DNA of 64,000 nucleotides from Pseudaminobacter soli (ex Li et al. 2025) (GCF_029892515.1 NZ_JARXVF010000004.1:248001-312000), one strand, 5' to 3'; positions 42,341-52,458 are shown, counted from the first letter of the stretch. Notes: generated by a model not told the origin, from the letters alone. A program made the numbers and translations.

Positions 42341-45300
42341 CTAAAAGCGTTCGCTGATCCTGAGACGAATTTGATGCGGCTGTGTCCCGTTTTGGCCGAC
42401 TGATGTCCCGTATTCAGTCCCTACCGTAAGATCTTGGCCGACTTTGATGTCCGTCCCCAGACTGAAGGTTGCAAAGTCATTTCCAGTACCAAGTGCCTTC
42501 AGTTCGTAGCTAGTCGCAGGAATGTCCGCATAGCCCAGCGTGGCCGCGCTATTCCCAGCAAAGTCGTGACCGTATTCAACGCGGGCGCGAGGTTCCAAGC
42601 TCCCCCAGCCCGTATCGATCTTGTAGGCAAGTCGCAGACCGAGGAAGCCCGTGAACGTATCGATCGATTGTGAGCCGTAGTGCAGATCAGCCCAATCCGC
42701 ACCATTTTCGGTAAAAGGATCCAGCACTGATCGCGAGACGGTGAGACGCCCGTAAGGCGATATCAGCAAGCCATCCTTGGTGTATTCGTAACCAGCTGTC
42801 AGCGAGCTGAAATACTGATGACCGTCACGTGATCCAAGGGCGAAGCTCTCGGTGTCGGTCGCAAAACGTCGGGAATCGAAGTTCAGTTTACCGTATCCAG
42901 CCAGGCCATCGATGAAAATCTGTGGCGTCGGGTGATAGCTGCCATAGAGCGCGACGCTGTATGCGCTGCCATCGCTCTGCGTTCCGCTATCGCCAATCCG
43001 GCTTCGATCGCTGCCATAGCCGAAGCCTACGCCGGCGGTGAAGGACTGACTGAAGCGGTAGTCGATGCCTGCGCTGACACCCACCGTGGTGTAGTTGAAC
43101 TTTTGACCCGATGCCCCGAGATCCATCGATCCGAAATTGACAAAGCCTCCGGTCCAGACCGCAACGGCACCGCCCCCGAGAGGTGAGCACCGGTCAGTGC
43201 TGTTGTCATCGGCTTTGGCTGTCGGGTCCGACTTGGCTCCCCCCATGTGCGGTTCCGAATTCCTGCTTGCAAGGCCGGAATTCTGCTGCGCGGTGTCGTC
43301 CTGCCGGCTCTGGGACGCGCCTCGGCTGTCGCTGATCGTCAATCCCCACTGGTTTTGCAGGCAGTCTCCTCCGTGAAGCTGCTCCAGATGATCGTTGAAG
43401 TTGGAAATCTGCGTCGTTGCAAATCGCTTGGCTGCTTCGGTCTGGGCGTTCACCAGCCCGATCACGTCCGGATCCTGGGAGGGGTCCTTGCGGGGCGTCA
43501 CGATGAATGTCACCGTCCCGGCTGGTGAGGTGCCATAAGCACTGCTGAGCGTAAAAGTCGCTACCGCAGTTCCCGCAAAGTCGGGAGCAGCTGTGAATTT
43601 CAGCTTGTAGTGGCCTGCCTCAACGATTTCGGCGACGACCATTTCCGACGCCGCGGCCGTTTCGCCCAGCGTAATGGAGGCGACGCCCGCTGAAGATGGA
43701 GACAGCGAAATCAGCTGAGCCCGGGTGAACGGACCACCTGTGGCGCCTTGCGTCAGATCGACTGTCGCCGAGGTACCCGTAACGACGGTGTCGCTGGTGG
43801 AAACGACGGTGATGACCGGACCGGAAACCGTCAGACTGTAGGTGATCGAACCCGTCGCGGAATTAACGTCCGTGGCTGTAATCGTAAAGTTGCTCGATTC
43901 CACAGCCTTGGGCGTACCACTGAGCTTGCCAGTCAATGCATCGAAGGACAGTCCATCCGGAAGCGCGCCGGTAAGGGCATAGCTGTATGGCGCCGTTCCC
44001 TCTGCTGCGACAACCATCTGGCTGTAGGCAACGCCCGCAGTGGCGTTGGGAAGGCTAGCCGGCATGAAGCTCAGTGTCGGCAGAACAACCGTCAGCATGA
44101 AGCCGTTGCTGGCGCTGGCATTATTGACGTCGGTTACCGTCACGGTGAAGGGCGTTGCCGCCAGTGTGGCGGTCGGGGTCCCCGTGACCTGGCCGGTCGA
44201 GGTATCGAACGATAGCCCGGCGGGAAGCGACGGCGAGATACTATAGGTCAAGGGTCCCGTGCCACCAGAACCGGCGACCGGCGCGAAAGCGGTGGCGGCA
44301 TGGCCGAGCGTCAGCGTGGTCGAGGAGGCGGTCTGTGTAGCGCCTACCGCTCCATTGACCGTCAGGCTGAAGGTTGCGCTCGCTGTGGCGCCGTTGATGT
44401 CCGTTACCGTAACCGTGAAGCTGGTGGCTGGAAGCTGCGCTGTCGGCAAGCCGGATACTTCGCCCGTGGCCGCATTGAATGACAGTCCCGCGGGCAGCGC
44501 CGGTGCGATACCGTAGGAGAGCGAACCCGTCCCGCCCCCGCCTGTAACCGGCGTGAAGGCGGGGGCAGCATGGCCGAGCGTCAGCGTGGCCGAGGAGGCG
44601 GTCTGCGCGGCGCTTACGGCTCCATTGACCGTCAGGCTGAAGGTTGCGCTAGCTGTGGCGTCGTTGATGTCCGTTACCGTAACCGTGAAGGTAGTGGCTG
44701 GCAGCTGCGCTGTCGGCAAGCCGGAGACTTCGCCCGTGGCCACGCTGAATGATAGTCCCGCAGGCAGCGCCGGTGCTATGCCGTAGGAGAGCGTTCCCGT
44801 CCCACCTCCGCCTGTAACCGGCGTGAAAGCCACGGGGACATGGTCGGCCGTCAACGTCGTGGAGGCCACGCTCTGGGTCGCGGTCAGCGCTCCGTTCACG
44901 GCCAGGGCGAAACTTGTGCTGGCGGAGGCGCCGTTGACGTCGGTTACCGTCACGGTGAAGGTCGTTGCCGCCAGTGTGGCGGTCGGCGTACCAGTGATCT
45001 GGCCGGTCGCCGTATTGAACGACAGCCCGGCAGGAAGCGACGGCGAAACGCTGTATGACAGCGCTCCTGTGCCGCCGGAGCCCGCGACCGGCGCGAAAGC
45101 AGTTACCGCATGGTTGGCCGTCAATATCGTGGACGGAATCGCCGTGGTCGCGGTGACGGCGCCATTCACCGTCAGGCTGAAAGTGGCTGTCGCAGTCGCG
45201 CCGTTGGCGTCGGTCACTGTGACCGTGAAAGGCGTCGCCGGCAGCGTAGCGGTCGGCGTGCCCGAAACCCTCCCGTTGGCACTATCGAAGCTCATACCGG

Positions 45301-48013
45301 CCGGCAGCGACGGCGACACGCTGTGTGAAAGCGGCGCAGTTCCGCCGCCGCCGGTGACCGGTATAAACGGCGTCGCCGCGTGGTCGACTGTCAACGCTGT
45401 CGAAGTCACGGCCTGGGTCGCGGCGAGAGACCCGTTGACCGCAAGATTGAAGGTCGCCGTGGCGCTGGCACCGTTGGCGTCGGAAATGGTCACGGTGAAG
45501 ACACTCGCGCCAATGCTCGCAATCGGCGTGCCCGATACCGTTCCGTTCACCGTGTTGAAATTCAGACCAGCCGGTAGTGACGGCGAAACGGCATAGGACA
45601 GCGCGCCTGTGCCGCCCGCCCCCGTTACCGGCGTGAAGGCCTGCGCCGTGTGGTTGGCTGTCAGGGTAGCCGACGCCACGGATTGGGTCGCCGTGACGGC
45701 GCCGCTCACAGTCAGGCTGAATGTGGCCGCCGCCGTCGCGCTGTTGGCGTCAGTCACTGTGACCGTGAACGACGTCGCCGACAATGTAGCGGTCGGCGTG
45801 CCCGAAACCGTTCCGTTGGCCGTATCGAAGCTCATGCCGGTCGGCAGCGACGGCGACACGCTGTATGAAAGCGGCGCAGTTCCACCGCCGCCGGTGACCG
45901 GTGTAAACGAGGTTGCCGCCTTGTTCTGCGTTAGCGTAACCGCGGCGACAGTTTGAGCCGCTGTCACAGCGGGATTGACCGCGAGCGTGAAACCGTTGCT
46001 CGCGCTGGCGCCGTTGACGTCGGAAATGGTCACGGTGAAGACACTCGCGCCGGTACTTGCGTTCGGCGTGCCCGATACCGTTCCGTTCACCGTGTTGAAA
46101 TTCAGGCCAGCCGGTAGTGACGGCGACACCGCATAGGACAGCGCGCTCGTACCGCCCGCCCCCGTTACCGGCGTGAAGGCCTGCGCCGTGTGGTTGGCTG
46201 TCAGGGTAGCCGACGACACGGATTGGGTCGCTGTGACGGCAGCGTTCACAGTCAGGCTGAATGTGGCCGCCGCCGTCGCGCTGTTGGCGTCAGTCACCCT
46301 AACCGTGTAAATCGCCGCGACGGAGGCAATACTCGGCGTACCTGTGACGGTGCCGTTGGCCGTATCGAAGCTCATGCCGGTCGGCAGCGACGGCGAGATG
46401 GAATAGGCCAGCGCCCCCGTGCCGCCGCTGCCAGTGGCCGGCGTAAACGGCGTCGCTTCCTTGTTCTGCGTCAGCGCGACCGAGGCGACAGATTGGGTCG
46501 CCGTCACGGCTGGGTTGACCGCAAGCGTGAAACTGTTGCTCGCGCTGGCGCCGTTCGTATCGGTCACCGTGACGGTGTAGACCGCCGCGACGTTGGCTGC
46601 GGCCGGCGTGCCGGAAACCGTTCCGTTGGCCGTATTGAAGCTCATGCCAGTCGGCAGCGACGGCGAGATGGAATAGGTCAACGCCCCCGTGCCCCCGCCA
46701 CCGGTAACCGGCGTAAGCGGCGTCATCGCCTTGTTCTGTGTCAGCGTGATCGAAGCGATTGCTTGTCCCGCCGTGACCGCCGGATTGACCGTCAAGTTGG
46801 AAGATGCACTCGCGGTGAAGGAGTTGGCGTCGGTCACTGTCACGGTGAAACTGGACGCCGTCCGGACAACGGTCGGCGTTCCCGTGATGAAGCCGTTGGC
46901 GTCCATGCTCAGGCCATTCGGCAAGGCCGGCGAGACGCTATAGCTCAAAGGCGCCGTGCCACCCAATCCCGTGACAGGCTTGAAGGATGTGGCGGCGCGC
47001 CCCAGCGTGAGCGATGTGGACGCGATCGCCGTCGTCGCGGTCGGCGTGGCTATATAGGTGAACTGGTCCGCAGTCACCGTCGACGACGTGCCGCCTGCGG
47101 TGGTGACCATCACATCCACCGTGCCTGCCGCGCTCGCCGGCGCGGTCGCCGTGATCGATGTTGCCGAGTCGACGGTAAAGCTGGTCGCATTCGTCGCTCC
47201 GAACTTCACTGAGGTGGCGCCGGTGAAATTCGTGCCGGCGATCGTTACCGAGGTCCCGCCTGCGGTTGGGCCCGATGTCGGCGAAATCGATGCTACGGTC
47301 GGAGCCGGAATATAGGTGAATTGATCGGCCGCGGAAGTTGCCGAGATCTGGGAGCCGTTGGCCACGGTAACGTCCACCGTGCCTACGCCAGCCGGCGCGG
47401 TCGCCGTGATCGAAGTGGCCGAACTGACGGTATAGCTGGTCGCATTCGTCGCACCGAATTTCACGGCCGTGGCGCCCAGCAGGTTCGTGCCGGTGATCGT
47501 CACGGAGGTTCCGCCCGCCGCCGGCCCGGAAGTCGGTGAGATCGACGTCACCGTCGGGACAGGCAGATTGACGGTGATGGTGAAGGGCTTGTTGGCGGTT
47601 GTTCCGGGACTACAGTCGCCAAGAACCGCACAATTCGCGTACCAGAGCGGGATCGTGTCAGTGCCCGGCGACATATACATCGAGGTGAGCTCGATCTCGT
47701 ATTCCGGGAACCCGTCGATGCTCCAATCGTCAGTCTCTATCGGCGTGATCTTATAGGAGGCCGCCGACGTCTGCGCGAAATAGGGCTCGGTCCGGGTCGA
47801 ATAATAACCGGACATTGGAAGGTTCAGGGCGTTAGCCCCGTTTACGCCGTAAAGCCCCCACTTAACAAAAGGGTTGCTGACGCAAAGCCTGACCGTATCG
47901 TGGACGCCCGATAATGTAACCGTTGCGCTGTTTGACCCGGTGGTGACGTCACAGGCATTCGCCGTGGCGGCCATGCCGAGCAGCAAACCGGCGACGAAAA
48001 GGCCAAGCCGCAT
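42341..48013 (-). CDS. Giant autotransporter with IPT/TIG and putative-Ig repeats
   Basis: About 1890 aa. The signal peptide is MRLGLFVAGLLLGMAATANA; the frame is open to a TTG at 48127, which would give a longer signal region. A ~130-residue N-terminal domain precedes two IPT/TIG domains (each starting PTVTSISPTSGP / PTVASISPTSGP). Then come eleven close copies and one divergent copy of a ~90-residue putative-Ig (He_PIG) repeat with the pattern FTPVTGxGGTxxLSYSVSPSLPxGLSF, GTPTATxxATxFTVTVTD. A linker of about 230 residues leads to a ~275-residue autotransporter barrel that ends in ISERF with terminal Phe. It is probably a long surface fibre. The repeats are ~270 bp at DNA level (about 43830-47040). 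Confidence 0.88.
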   Translation of the reverse strand: MRLGLFVAGLLLGMAATANACDVTTGSNSATVTLSGVHDTVRLCVSNPFVKWGLYGVNGANALNLPMSGYYSTRTEPYFAQTSAASYKITPIETDDWSIDGFPEYEIELTSMYMSPGTDTIPLWYANCAVLGDCSPGTTANKPFTITVNLPVPTVTSISPTSGPAAGGTSVTITGTNLLGATAVKFGATNATSYTVSSATSITATAPAGVGTVDVTVANGSQISATSAADQFTYIPAPTVASISPTSGPTAGGTSVTIAGTNFTGATSVKFGATNATSFTVDSATSITATAPASAAGTVDVMVTTAGGTSSTVTADQFTYIATPTATTAIASTSLTLGRAATSFKPVTGLGGTAPLSYSVSPALPNGLSMDANGFITGTPTVVRTASSFTVTVTDANSFTASASSNLTVNPAVTAGQAIASITLTQNKAMTPLTPVTGGGGTGALTYSISPSLPTGMSFNTANGTVSGTPAAANVAAVYTVTVTDTNGASASNSFTLAVNPAVTATQSVASVALTQNKEATPFTPATGSGGTGALAYSISPSLPTGMSFDTANGTVTGTPSIASVAAIYTVRVTDANSATAAATFSLTVNAAVTATQSVSSATLTANHTAQAFTPVTGAGGTSALSYAVSPSLPAGLNFNTVNGTVSGTPNASTGASVFTVTISDVNGASASNGFTLAVNPAVTAAQTVAAVTLTQNKAATSFTPVTGGGGTAPLSYSVSPSLPTGMSFDTANGTVSGTPTATLSATSFTVTVTDANSATAAATFSLTVSGAVTATQSVASATLTANHTAQAFTPVTGAGGTGALSYAVSPSLPAGLNFNTVNGTVSGTPIASIGASVFTVTISDANGASATATFNLAVNGSLAATQAVTSTALTVDHAATPFIPVTGGGGTAPLSHSVSPSLPAGMSFDSANGRVSGTPTATLPATPFTVTVTDANGATATATFSLTVNGAVTATTAIPSTILTANHAVTAFAPVAGSGGTGALSYSVSPSLPAGLSFNTATGQITGTPTATLAATTFTVTVTDVNGASASTSFALAVNGALTATQSVASTTLTADHVPVAFTPVTGGGGTGTLSYGIAPALPAGLSFSVATGEVSGLPTAQLPATTFTVTVTDINDATASATFSLTVNGAVSAAQTASSATLTLGHAAPAFTPVTGGGGTGSLSYGIAPALPAGLSFNAATGEVSGLPTAQLPATSFTVTVTDINGATASATFSLTVNGAVGATQTASSTTLTLGHAATAFAPVAGSGGTGPLTYSISPSLPAGLSFDTSTGQVTGTPTATLAATPFTVTVTDVNNASASNGFMLTVVLPTLSFMPASLPNATAGVAYSQMVVAAEGTAPYSYALTGALPDGLSFDALTGKLSGTPKAVESSNFTITATDVNSATGSITYSLTVSGPVITVVSTSDTVVTGTSATVDLTQGATGGPFTRAQLISLSPSSAGVASITLGETAAASEMVVAEIVEAGHYKLKFTAAPDFAGTAVATFTLSSAYGTSPAGTVTFIVTPRKDPSQDPDVIGLVNAQTEAAKRFATTQISNFNDHLEQLHGGDCLQNQWGLTISDSRGASQSRQDDTAQQNSGLASRNSEPHMGGAKSDPTAKADDNSTDRCSPLGGGAVAVWTGGFVNFGSMDLGASGQKFNYTTVGVSAGIDYRFSQSFTAGVGFGYGSDRSRIGDSGTQSDGSAYSVALYGSYHPTPQIFIDGLAGYGKLNFDSRRFATDTESFALGSRDGHQYFSSLTAGYEYTKDGLLISPYGRLTVSRSVLDPFTENGADWADLHYGSQSIDTFTGFLGLRLAYKIDTGWGSLEPRARVEYGHDFAGNSAATLGYADIPATSYELKALGTGNDFATFSLGTDIKVGQDLTVGTEYGTSVGQNGTQPHQIRLRISERF
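43830..47040 (-). repeat. Array of about twelve ~270-bp coding repeats
   Basis: Successive segments of the autotransporter gene repeat every ~270 bases, with long near-identical blocks (for example the copies around 45650-45900 and 46190-46400). High identity between some non-adjacent copies (44300-44520 versus 44570-44790; copies four and six) points to recent duplication or gene conversion. Confidence 0.85.
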
Positions 48014-48590
48014 GAGACCACACGCCGCCTCGAGCCACCTCGAACCGGCGCTAGCGGTCTCGACCACAAGATACCTGGAATGCTGACCCGAGATCCGGCG
48101 AAAAATCCCCGCCACAAACAACAACAATGTGAACGTGCCCCTGTGCCCGCATGGCGGCTGGCTCCAACGAGCCGTCTCCGCCCAATTCCAATGACGTCAC
48201 GTATCAATATTCATTCATAGTCAGCGTCCCCGCCTCGGGACGGAGCGGTGAGACCCGAGGTCAGAGCCGTAGAGAAGAGCAGCGTCGAGACGACCGAATG
48301 GCTTGCTTGGGGCCCGCGCCCATACTGAGCCTGACCATCTACTGCCTTCGCTTTAGACCCGCTCTGGCCGGAACTGCTGCGGCGCAATCACCCTCACGAT
48401 ACGCCGCTTTTCCCTTCATGCCGTCACCATAGCCTCCCGGTTCTTGCTCGGTGCAAGGCATCCAAGTTCCGCAATATCAACGTGCGCGTTGAAAATCACG
48501 CTTTCCTAAATCGACCCTGTCAAAAGTTGCTCCATCTGCAAAATTGGTAACATTCTACGCAAAACCGGGCCCACGCGTCGGCCCTGAAGC
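48014..48590. other. Gene-free stretch between giant autotransporter and operon end
   Basis: About 575 bases upstream of the autotransporter gene. It includes an in-frame open extension (48014-48127). On the minus strand TTTTGACAGGGTCG near 48520 gives a -35-like TTGACA with no convincing -10. No gene recognised. Confidence 0.4.
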
Positions 48591-48630
48591 AAGCACCGAA
48601 CATGCGGGGTTCCCCGCATGTTCGATGCTT
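48591..48630 (-). terminator. Long palindromic terminator of the eight-gene operon
   Basis: CGAACATGCGGGG-TT-CCCCGCATGTTCG (48597-48624) is a perfect 13-bp inverted repeat, extended outward by AAGCA/TGCTT with one mismatch. It lies 24 bases beyond the last stop codon of the minus-strand operon. Confidence 0.75.
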
Positions 48631-48653
48631 GGGCATTAGGCCATGAGGACTGT

Positions 48654-49625
48654 TCAGGGAACCAAGACGATCGAGCCGGTCGTCTTGCGCGCTTCCAGAT
48701 CGCGGTGAACGTCAGCAACATCGGCAAGAGGACGCTGGGTGATGCGGTCCGTGCGAACGTCCCCAGCCAGTATACGCTGGAACAGCTCCGCCGAACGCCT
48801 CTCAAGATCGCCGCGCGTAGCGATGTAGTCGAACAGCATCGGTCTGTTCGCCGATAGGGAACCCTTCGCAAGATCGGACAGCGCAAAACCCTGTATCGGG
48901 CCGGACGATTGGCCGAAATTCACGAACATGCCAAAGCGCTGGAGACATTGAAGCGAACCGCGCCAGGTGTCGTTTCCGACGCTGTCGTAGACGACGGCGC
49001 AGCCCTCGCCTTGCGTCAGTGCCCGCACCTCGGCCACGAAATCCTGTTCGCGATAGTTGATGACCTGACTGTAGCCGTGTTGCAGCGCGAGAGCGACTTT
49101 TTCGGCCGAACCGGCGGTTCCGATCGCGACCGCGCCCAAAGCCTTCAGCCACTGGCCCAGCAGCAGCCCGACCCCGCCCGCCGCCGCATGAACCAGCACC
49201 GTATCGCCGGGCTTCACCGCATAGGACGACGTCACGAGATATTGGGTGGTGAGGCCTTTCAGCATGACGCTTGCCGCCACCGCGTCACTGAGGGCCTCCG
49301 GAATGCGGACGAGCTGCGATGCGGGAACATTGCGCTCATCCCGGTAGGCACCGTGTCGCATGACGTAGGCCACGCGGTCGCCCGAGGCGAAATTACTTAC
49401 CCCCTCGCCGAGCGCCTCGACGACGCCGGCGGCTTCCGCCCCCGGGATCATCGTCGATTCAGGCCAGGGATAGAGCCCGCTGCGGAAATACACGTCGATG
49501 AAATTGACGCCTATGGCCGTGTGCCTCACCCGCACCTCGCCCGGCGCTGGAGGCGGCGTGTCGATGTCCGTCCAGACGAGTGTCTCCGGCCCGCCCGGTT
49601 GGCTGGCAACGAACGCTTTGCTCAT
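48654..49625 (-). CDS. NADPH:quinone oxidoreductase (zinc-free MDR)
   Basis: A 323-aa medium-chain dehydrogenase/reductase of the QorA type. It has an N-terminal GroES-like domain (ending around residue 125; GVNFIDVYFRSGLYPWP, PGAEAAGVVEALGEGV) without zinc-ligand Cys clusters, and a Rossmann domain with VLVHAAAGGVGLLLGQWLKA (about residues 145-164). It reduces quinones or enones with NADPH. It is the last gene of the operon, 9 bases after the AhpD-like gene, so its physiological substrate is probably an intermediate of the imported compound. Confidence 0.92.
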   Translation of the reverse strand: MSKAFVASQPGGPETLVWTDIDTPPPAPGEVRVRHTAIGVNFIDVYFRSGLYPWPESTMIPGAEAAGVVEALGEGVSNFASGDRVAYVMRHGAYRDERNVPASQLVRIPEALSDAVAASVMLKGLTTQYLVTSSYAVKPGDTVLVHAAAGGVGLLLGQWLKALGAVAIGTAGSAEKVALALQHGYSQVINYREQDFVAEVRALTQGEGCAVVYDSVGNDTWRGSLQCLQRFGMFVNFGQSSGPIQGFALSDLAKGSLSANRPMLFDYIATRGDLERRSAELFQRILAGDVRTDRITQRPLADVADVHRDLEARKTTGSIVLVP

Positions 49626-49634
49626 GACGTTTAC

Positions 49635-50045
49635 TCAGCTATTGACATCGAATTCCGGATCGACCGGAATCTGCAAGGCGGTGACGATATGGTTCGTCTG
49701 CGCCGCCAGTCCGATTACCGCCAGAAGCTCAGCATGTTGCGCATCGCTCATGCCCTTGGCGCGAGCAGCGGCCGTATGCGAGTGAACGCAATACTGGCAG
49801 CCATTGGCCGTCGAAACGGCGATGTAGATCATCTCCCGCACCAGCGGATCAAGCGCTCCGGGGGCGACCATCACCGCCTTGAGCTGTTCCCAGACGCGCT
49901 TCAGATTGACGGGATCATTGGCCAGACCGCGCCAGAAATTATTGACGAAATCCGACTTCCGGGTCGCGCGGATGTCGTCGAACACCGCCTTCACCGCCGG
50001 GTTGGTCTCGACGTCAGCGTCGCTCCAGAGTTTCACAGTAGCCAT
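49635..50045 (-). CDS. AhpD/carboxymuconolactone decarboxylase-like protein
   Basis: A 136-aa CMD-fold protein with the redox motif CQYCVHSH (Cys83, Cys86, His90), the arrangement of AhpD-type peroxidases, and the helical REMIYIAVSTANGCQYC context. ATG 50045 follows AAAGGAGGGAATGCC, an excellent ribosome site; the longer frame would run into the aminotransferase gene. Position between the aminotransferase and quinone-reductase genes suggests a detoxifying or redox role in the same pathway. Confidence 0.9.
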   Translation of the reverse strand: MATVKLWSDADVETNPAVKAVFDDIRATRKSDFVNNFWRGLANDPVNLKRVWEQLKAVMVAPGALDPLVREMIYIAVSTANGCQYCVHSHTAAARAKGMSDAQHAELLAVIGLAAQTNHIVTALQIPVDPEFDVNS

Positions 50046-50058
50046 GGCATTCCCTCCT

Positions 50059-50913
50059 TTAGGCGTGCGCCCATTCCCAGTAGAGCGCGCGGGCACGGCG
50101 CGTGAACGGACCGTATTCGAGCGCCCCATCGTCAAAGCCGATCACCGGAACGACCTTGCTCATATTCCCCGTTGAGAAGATTTCGTCAGCCTCACGGAAA
50201 TCCTCCACCGTCAGCGTCGTTTCGTGGACCGTGACGCCAGCTGCGCGCAGAAGCTTGATGACACGCTGGCGCGTGATCCCGTTGAGGAAACTGCCATTTG
50301 GAACGGGCGTCAGCACCTCACCACCGCGAACCATGAAGATATTCGAGGTCGCGGTTTCGGCCACATTGCCGAGCACGTCGGTGACGAGCGCGTTGTGAAA
50401 GCCCTTGGCCTTGGCCTCGCGCAGCATGCGGGCATTATTCGGATAAAGGCAGGCTGCCTTGGCGTTGACGGGCATCACCTCGAGGTAAGGCCGACGGAAG
50501 GAGGTTGTGGTGATGGTAAAGCCCTTGGGCTCGACCATGGGGATGGCTTCGAGGCACAGCGCGAAGTCGGTGGAAGACGCTAGCGGCGCAACGGTGCTGG
50601 TATCGCCGTCCTCGGCCCAGTACATCGGGCGGATATAGACGTCGGTTCCGGGAGCGAATTTCTTCAAGCCCTCGCGCGCCAGCGCCTCGATGTCGCCGGC
50701 GGACAGGATTGGCTCCAGACCAAGGGCGCGGGCGGATGCGTTTGCACGCGCCGAATGCAGGTCGAGATCGGGGGTGACGCCTTCGAACAGGCGCGCACCG
50801 TCGAAGACCAGGGACCCAAGCCAGGTCGCATGCGAGGCCGCGCCCAGAATGCGCACGTCACCCTCGCGCCATTCGCCCTTGTAGTATGTCCAGATCTGTC
50901 CCTTGTCGGCCAC
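50059..50913 (-). CDS. Class IV PLP aminotransferase (branched-chain type)
   Basis: A 284-aa fold-type IV aminotransferase. The probable Schiff-base Lys is Lys152 (VNAKAACLYPNNARM), PLP contacts include Glu186 (NVAETATSNIFMV), and FDGARLFEGV and LNGITRQRVI mark the family. Branched-chain, D-amino acid and some amine transaminases share this fold. Substitution of the usual GNY segment after the Lys by CLYPNN is shared with a subset annotated as IlvE-like. The start is GTG 50913, 36 bases past the ATPase stop. In a sugar-type ABC operon an aminotransferase is unexpected and may point to an amino-sugar-, amine- or keto-acid-like substrate. Confidence 0.9.
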   Translation of the reverse strand: MADKGQIWTYYKGEWREGDVRILGAASHATWLGSLVFDGARLFEGVTPDLDLHSARANASARALGLEPILSAGDIEALAREGLKKFAPGTDVYIRPMYWAEDGDTSTVAPLASSTDFALCLEAIPMVEPKGFTITTTSFRRPYLEVMPVNAKAACLYPNNARMLREAKAKGFHNALVTDVLGNVAETATSNIFMVRGGEVLTPVPNGSFLNGITRQRVIKLLRAAGVTVHETTLTVEDFREADEIFSTGNMSKVVPVIGFDDGALEYGPFTRRARALYWEWAHA

Positions 50914-50949
50914 TTCTCTACCTTTCTTTACTTCCGGCCATGCACGTTT

Positions 50950-52458
50950 TCAGTGCACCGCCGCATACATGATTTTTTCTTCCGTCGCCTCGGCGGGCGA
51001 GAACTCCTCGACTATGCGTCCCTGCCGGCTCACCAGGATCCGGTCGGAGAGGTTCATGATCTCCGGCAGGTAGGAGGAGATCACCACCACCGCCAGACCG
51101 GCGTCCGCCAGCTGATTGATAAGCTGGTGGATTTCTGCAATGGCGCCGACGTCGACGCCTCGCGTCGGTTCGTCGAAAATGACAATGCGCGGTTTCTGCA
51201 CCAGCCCCTTGCCGATGACCACCTTCTGTTGATTGCCGCCCGAAAGCTCCACAACGCGGGCGTTGTTGTTGATGGCGCGGATGTTCAGCCGCTTGATCCA
51301 CTCGGCTGAAAGATCGTGCATCTCCTTCATGCTGACGATGCTGGATTTCTCCCTGTCCGCAGCCAGAAGCCCTGAAAACAGATTTTCAGCAATCGACATG
51401 GTTTCGAAGAACCCTTCGCTCTTCCGGTCTTCGGTGATGTAGATGATGCCGGATTTCACCGCCTCGCGCGGCACGTAGTAGCGCACCGGCTTGTCGTCGA
51501 GTTCAATCGTTCCGCCGCGCAGGAAATCCCGTTTGTAGATGCCGGAAACAACCTTGAACGTCTCGGTGCGGCCCGAGCCGATCAACCCGAACACGCCCGT
51601 GATCTGTCCTTCAAAGATAGAGAAGGAATTGTTGCGGACCATATTCCCCATGGAAATGTCCTGCACGGACAAGATCTTCTTGCCGGGCTTGCGCAGGCGC
51701 GACGGATCGCGCTCACGATAAAGCTCCGCCGAAAGGGAGCGCCCGACCATCGCCGCGACGATTTTTTCGCGGTCGAAATCCGCTACAGGGCCGCTGGCTA
51801 CCAACTCGCCGTCCCGCAGGATCGTGATCCTGTCTGATATCGTCAGCGCTTCCTCAAGCGCGTGGCTGATGAACACGATAGAGACGCCCCTCGCCTTCAA
51901 ACGCCGGACCAGCGCAAAGAAATGGCGCTTTTCTTCGGGCGTGAGCGTCGCCGTGGGCTCGTCGAAGATGATAACTTCGGCGTTGTGATGCACGGCGCGC
52001 GCGATCTCGACCATCTGCTTCTTCGCAGCACCCAGCGTCTCCACCATCGCCGTCGGATCGACGGAAAAGTTCAACGACTGCAAGAATTGCTGCGCGGAAA
52101 TATAGGTTCCCCGCAACCGGTTGAGAAATTTCTCCGACCCAAGATAGAGGTTCTGCGCGACCGTCATGGACGGCACGAGGCTGGTTTCCTGAAAAACCAT
52201 CGCGATGCCAGCTTCCAGCGCCTCGTTCGGCGAGGAAAAACGGACGCTTTTTCCCTTATGGGTGATGGATCCGGCGGTGGGCTCGACCACGCCCGCGATC
52301 ATTTTCGTCAGCGTCGACTTGCCAGCCCCGTTCTCGCCGAGCAGGGAATGGATTTCTCCGCGCCCAAGACGGAAATCCACGTTCCTGACCGCCGGCACGC
52401 CACGATATTCCTTTGTGACGCCACTCATTTCGACAATGACGTCGTCAGCTTGAACCAT
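50950..52458 (-). CDS. RbsA-type sugar ABC transporter ATPase (double domain)
   Basis: A 502-aa tandem ABC ATPase of the carbohydrate (CUT2) class. The first module has LLGENGAGKST (41-49), FQETSLVPSMTVAQNL and Walker B VIIFDEPTATL. Its signature is LGAAKKQMVEIARA instead of LSVAQQQ. The second module has the degenerate CUT2 Walker A FGLIGSGRTE (about 290-299), ELSGGNQQKVVIGKGL and IVIFDEPTRGVD. Its ATG shares one base with the stop of the upstream propeller gene (TGATG). It powers the permeases at 53522 and 56791. Confidence 0.94.
   Translation of the reverse strand: MVQADDVIVEMSGVTKEYRGVPAVRNVDFRLGRGEIHSLLGENGAGKSTLTKMIAGVVEPTAGSITHKGKSVRFSSPNEALEAGIAMVFQETSLVPSMTVAQNLYLGSEKFLNRLRGTYISAQQFLQSLNFSVDPTAMVETLGAAKKQMVEIARAVHHNAEVIIFDEPTATLTPEEKRHFFALVRRLKARGVSIVFISHALEEALTISDRITILRDGELVASGPVADFDREKIVAAMVGRSLSAELYRERDPSRLRKPGKKILSVQDISMGNMVRNNSFSIFEGQITGVFGLIGSGRTETFKVVSGIYKRDFLRGGTIELDDKPVRYYVPREAVKSGIIYITEDRKSEGFFETMSIAENLFSGLLAADREKSSIVSMKEMHDLSAEWIKRLNIRAINNNARVVELSGGNQQKVVIGKGLVQKPRIVIFDEPTRGVDVGAIAEIHQLINQLADAGLAVVVISSYLPEIMNLSDRILVSRQGRIVEEFSPAEATEEKIMYAAVH

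Noticed and set aside
43830-47040. Possible CRISPR-like or satellite array
   Set aside because: The period is ~270 bases, in frame and encodes protein domains; there are no short repeats with unique spacers.
44823-47212. Long plus-strand open frames (up to 340 codons) across the autotransporter gene
   Set aside because: They are antisense to the repeat region; the same frame reopens every ~270 bases because the coding strand is repetitive and G+C rich. No ribosome sites or domains.
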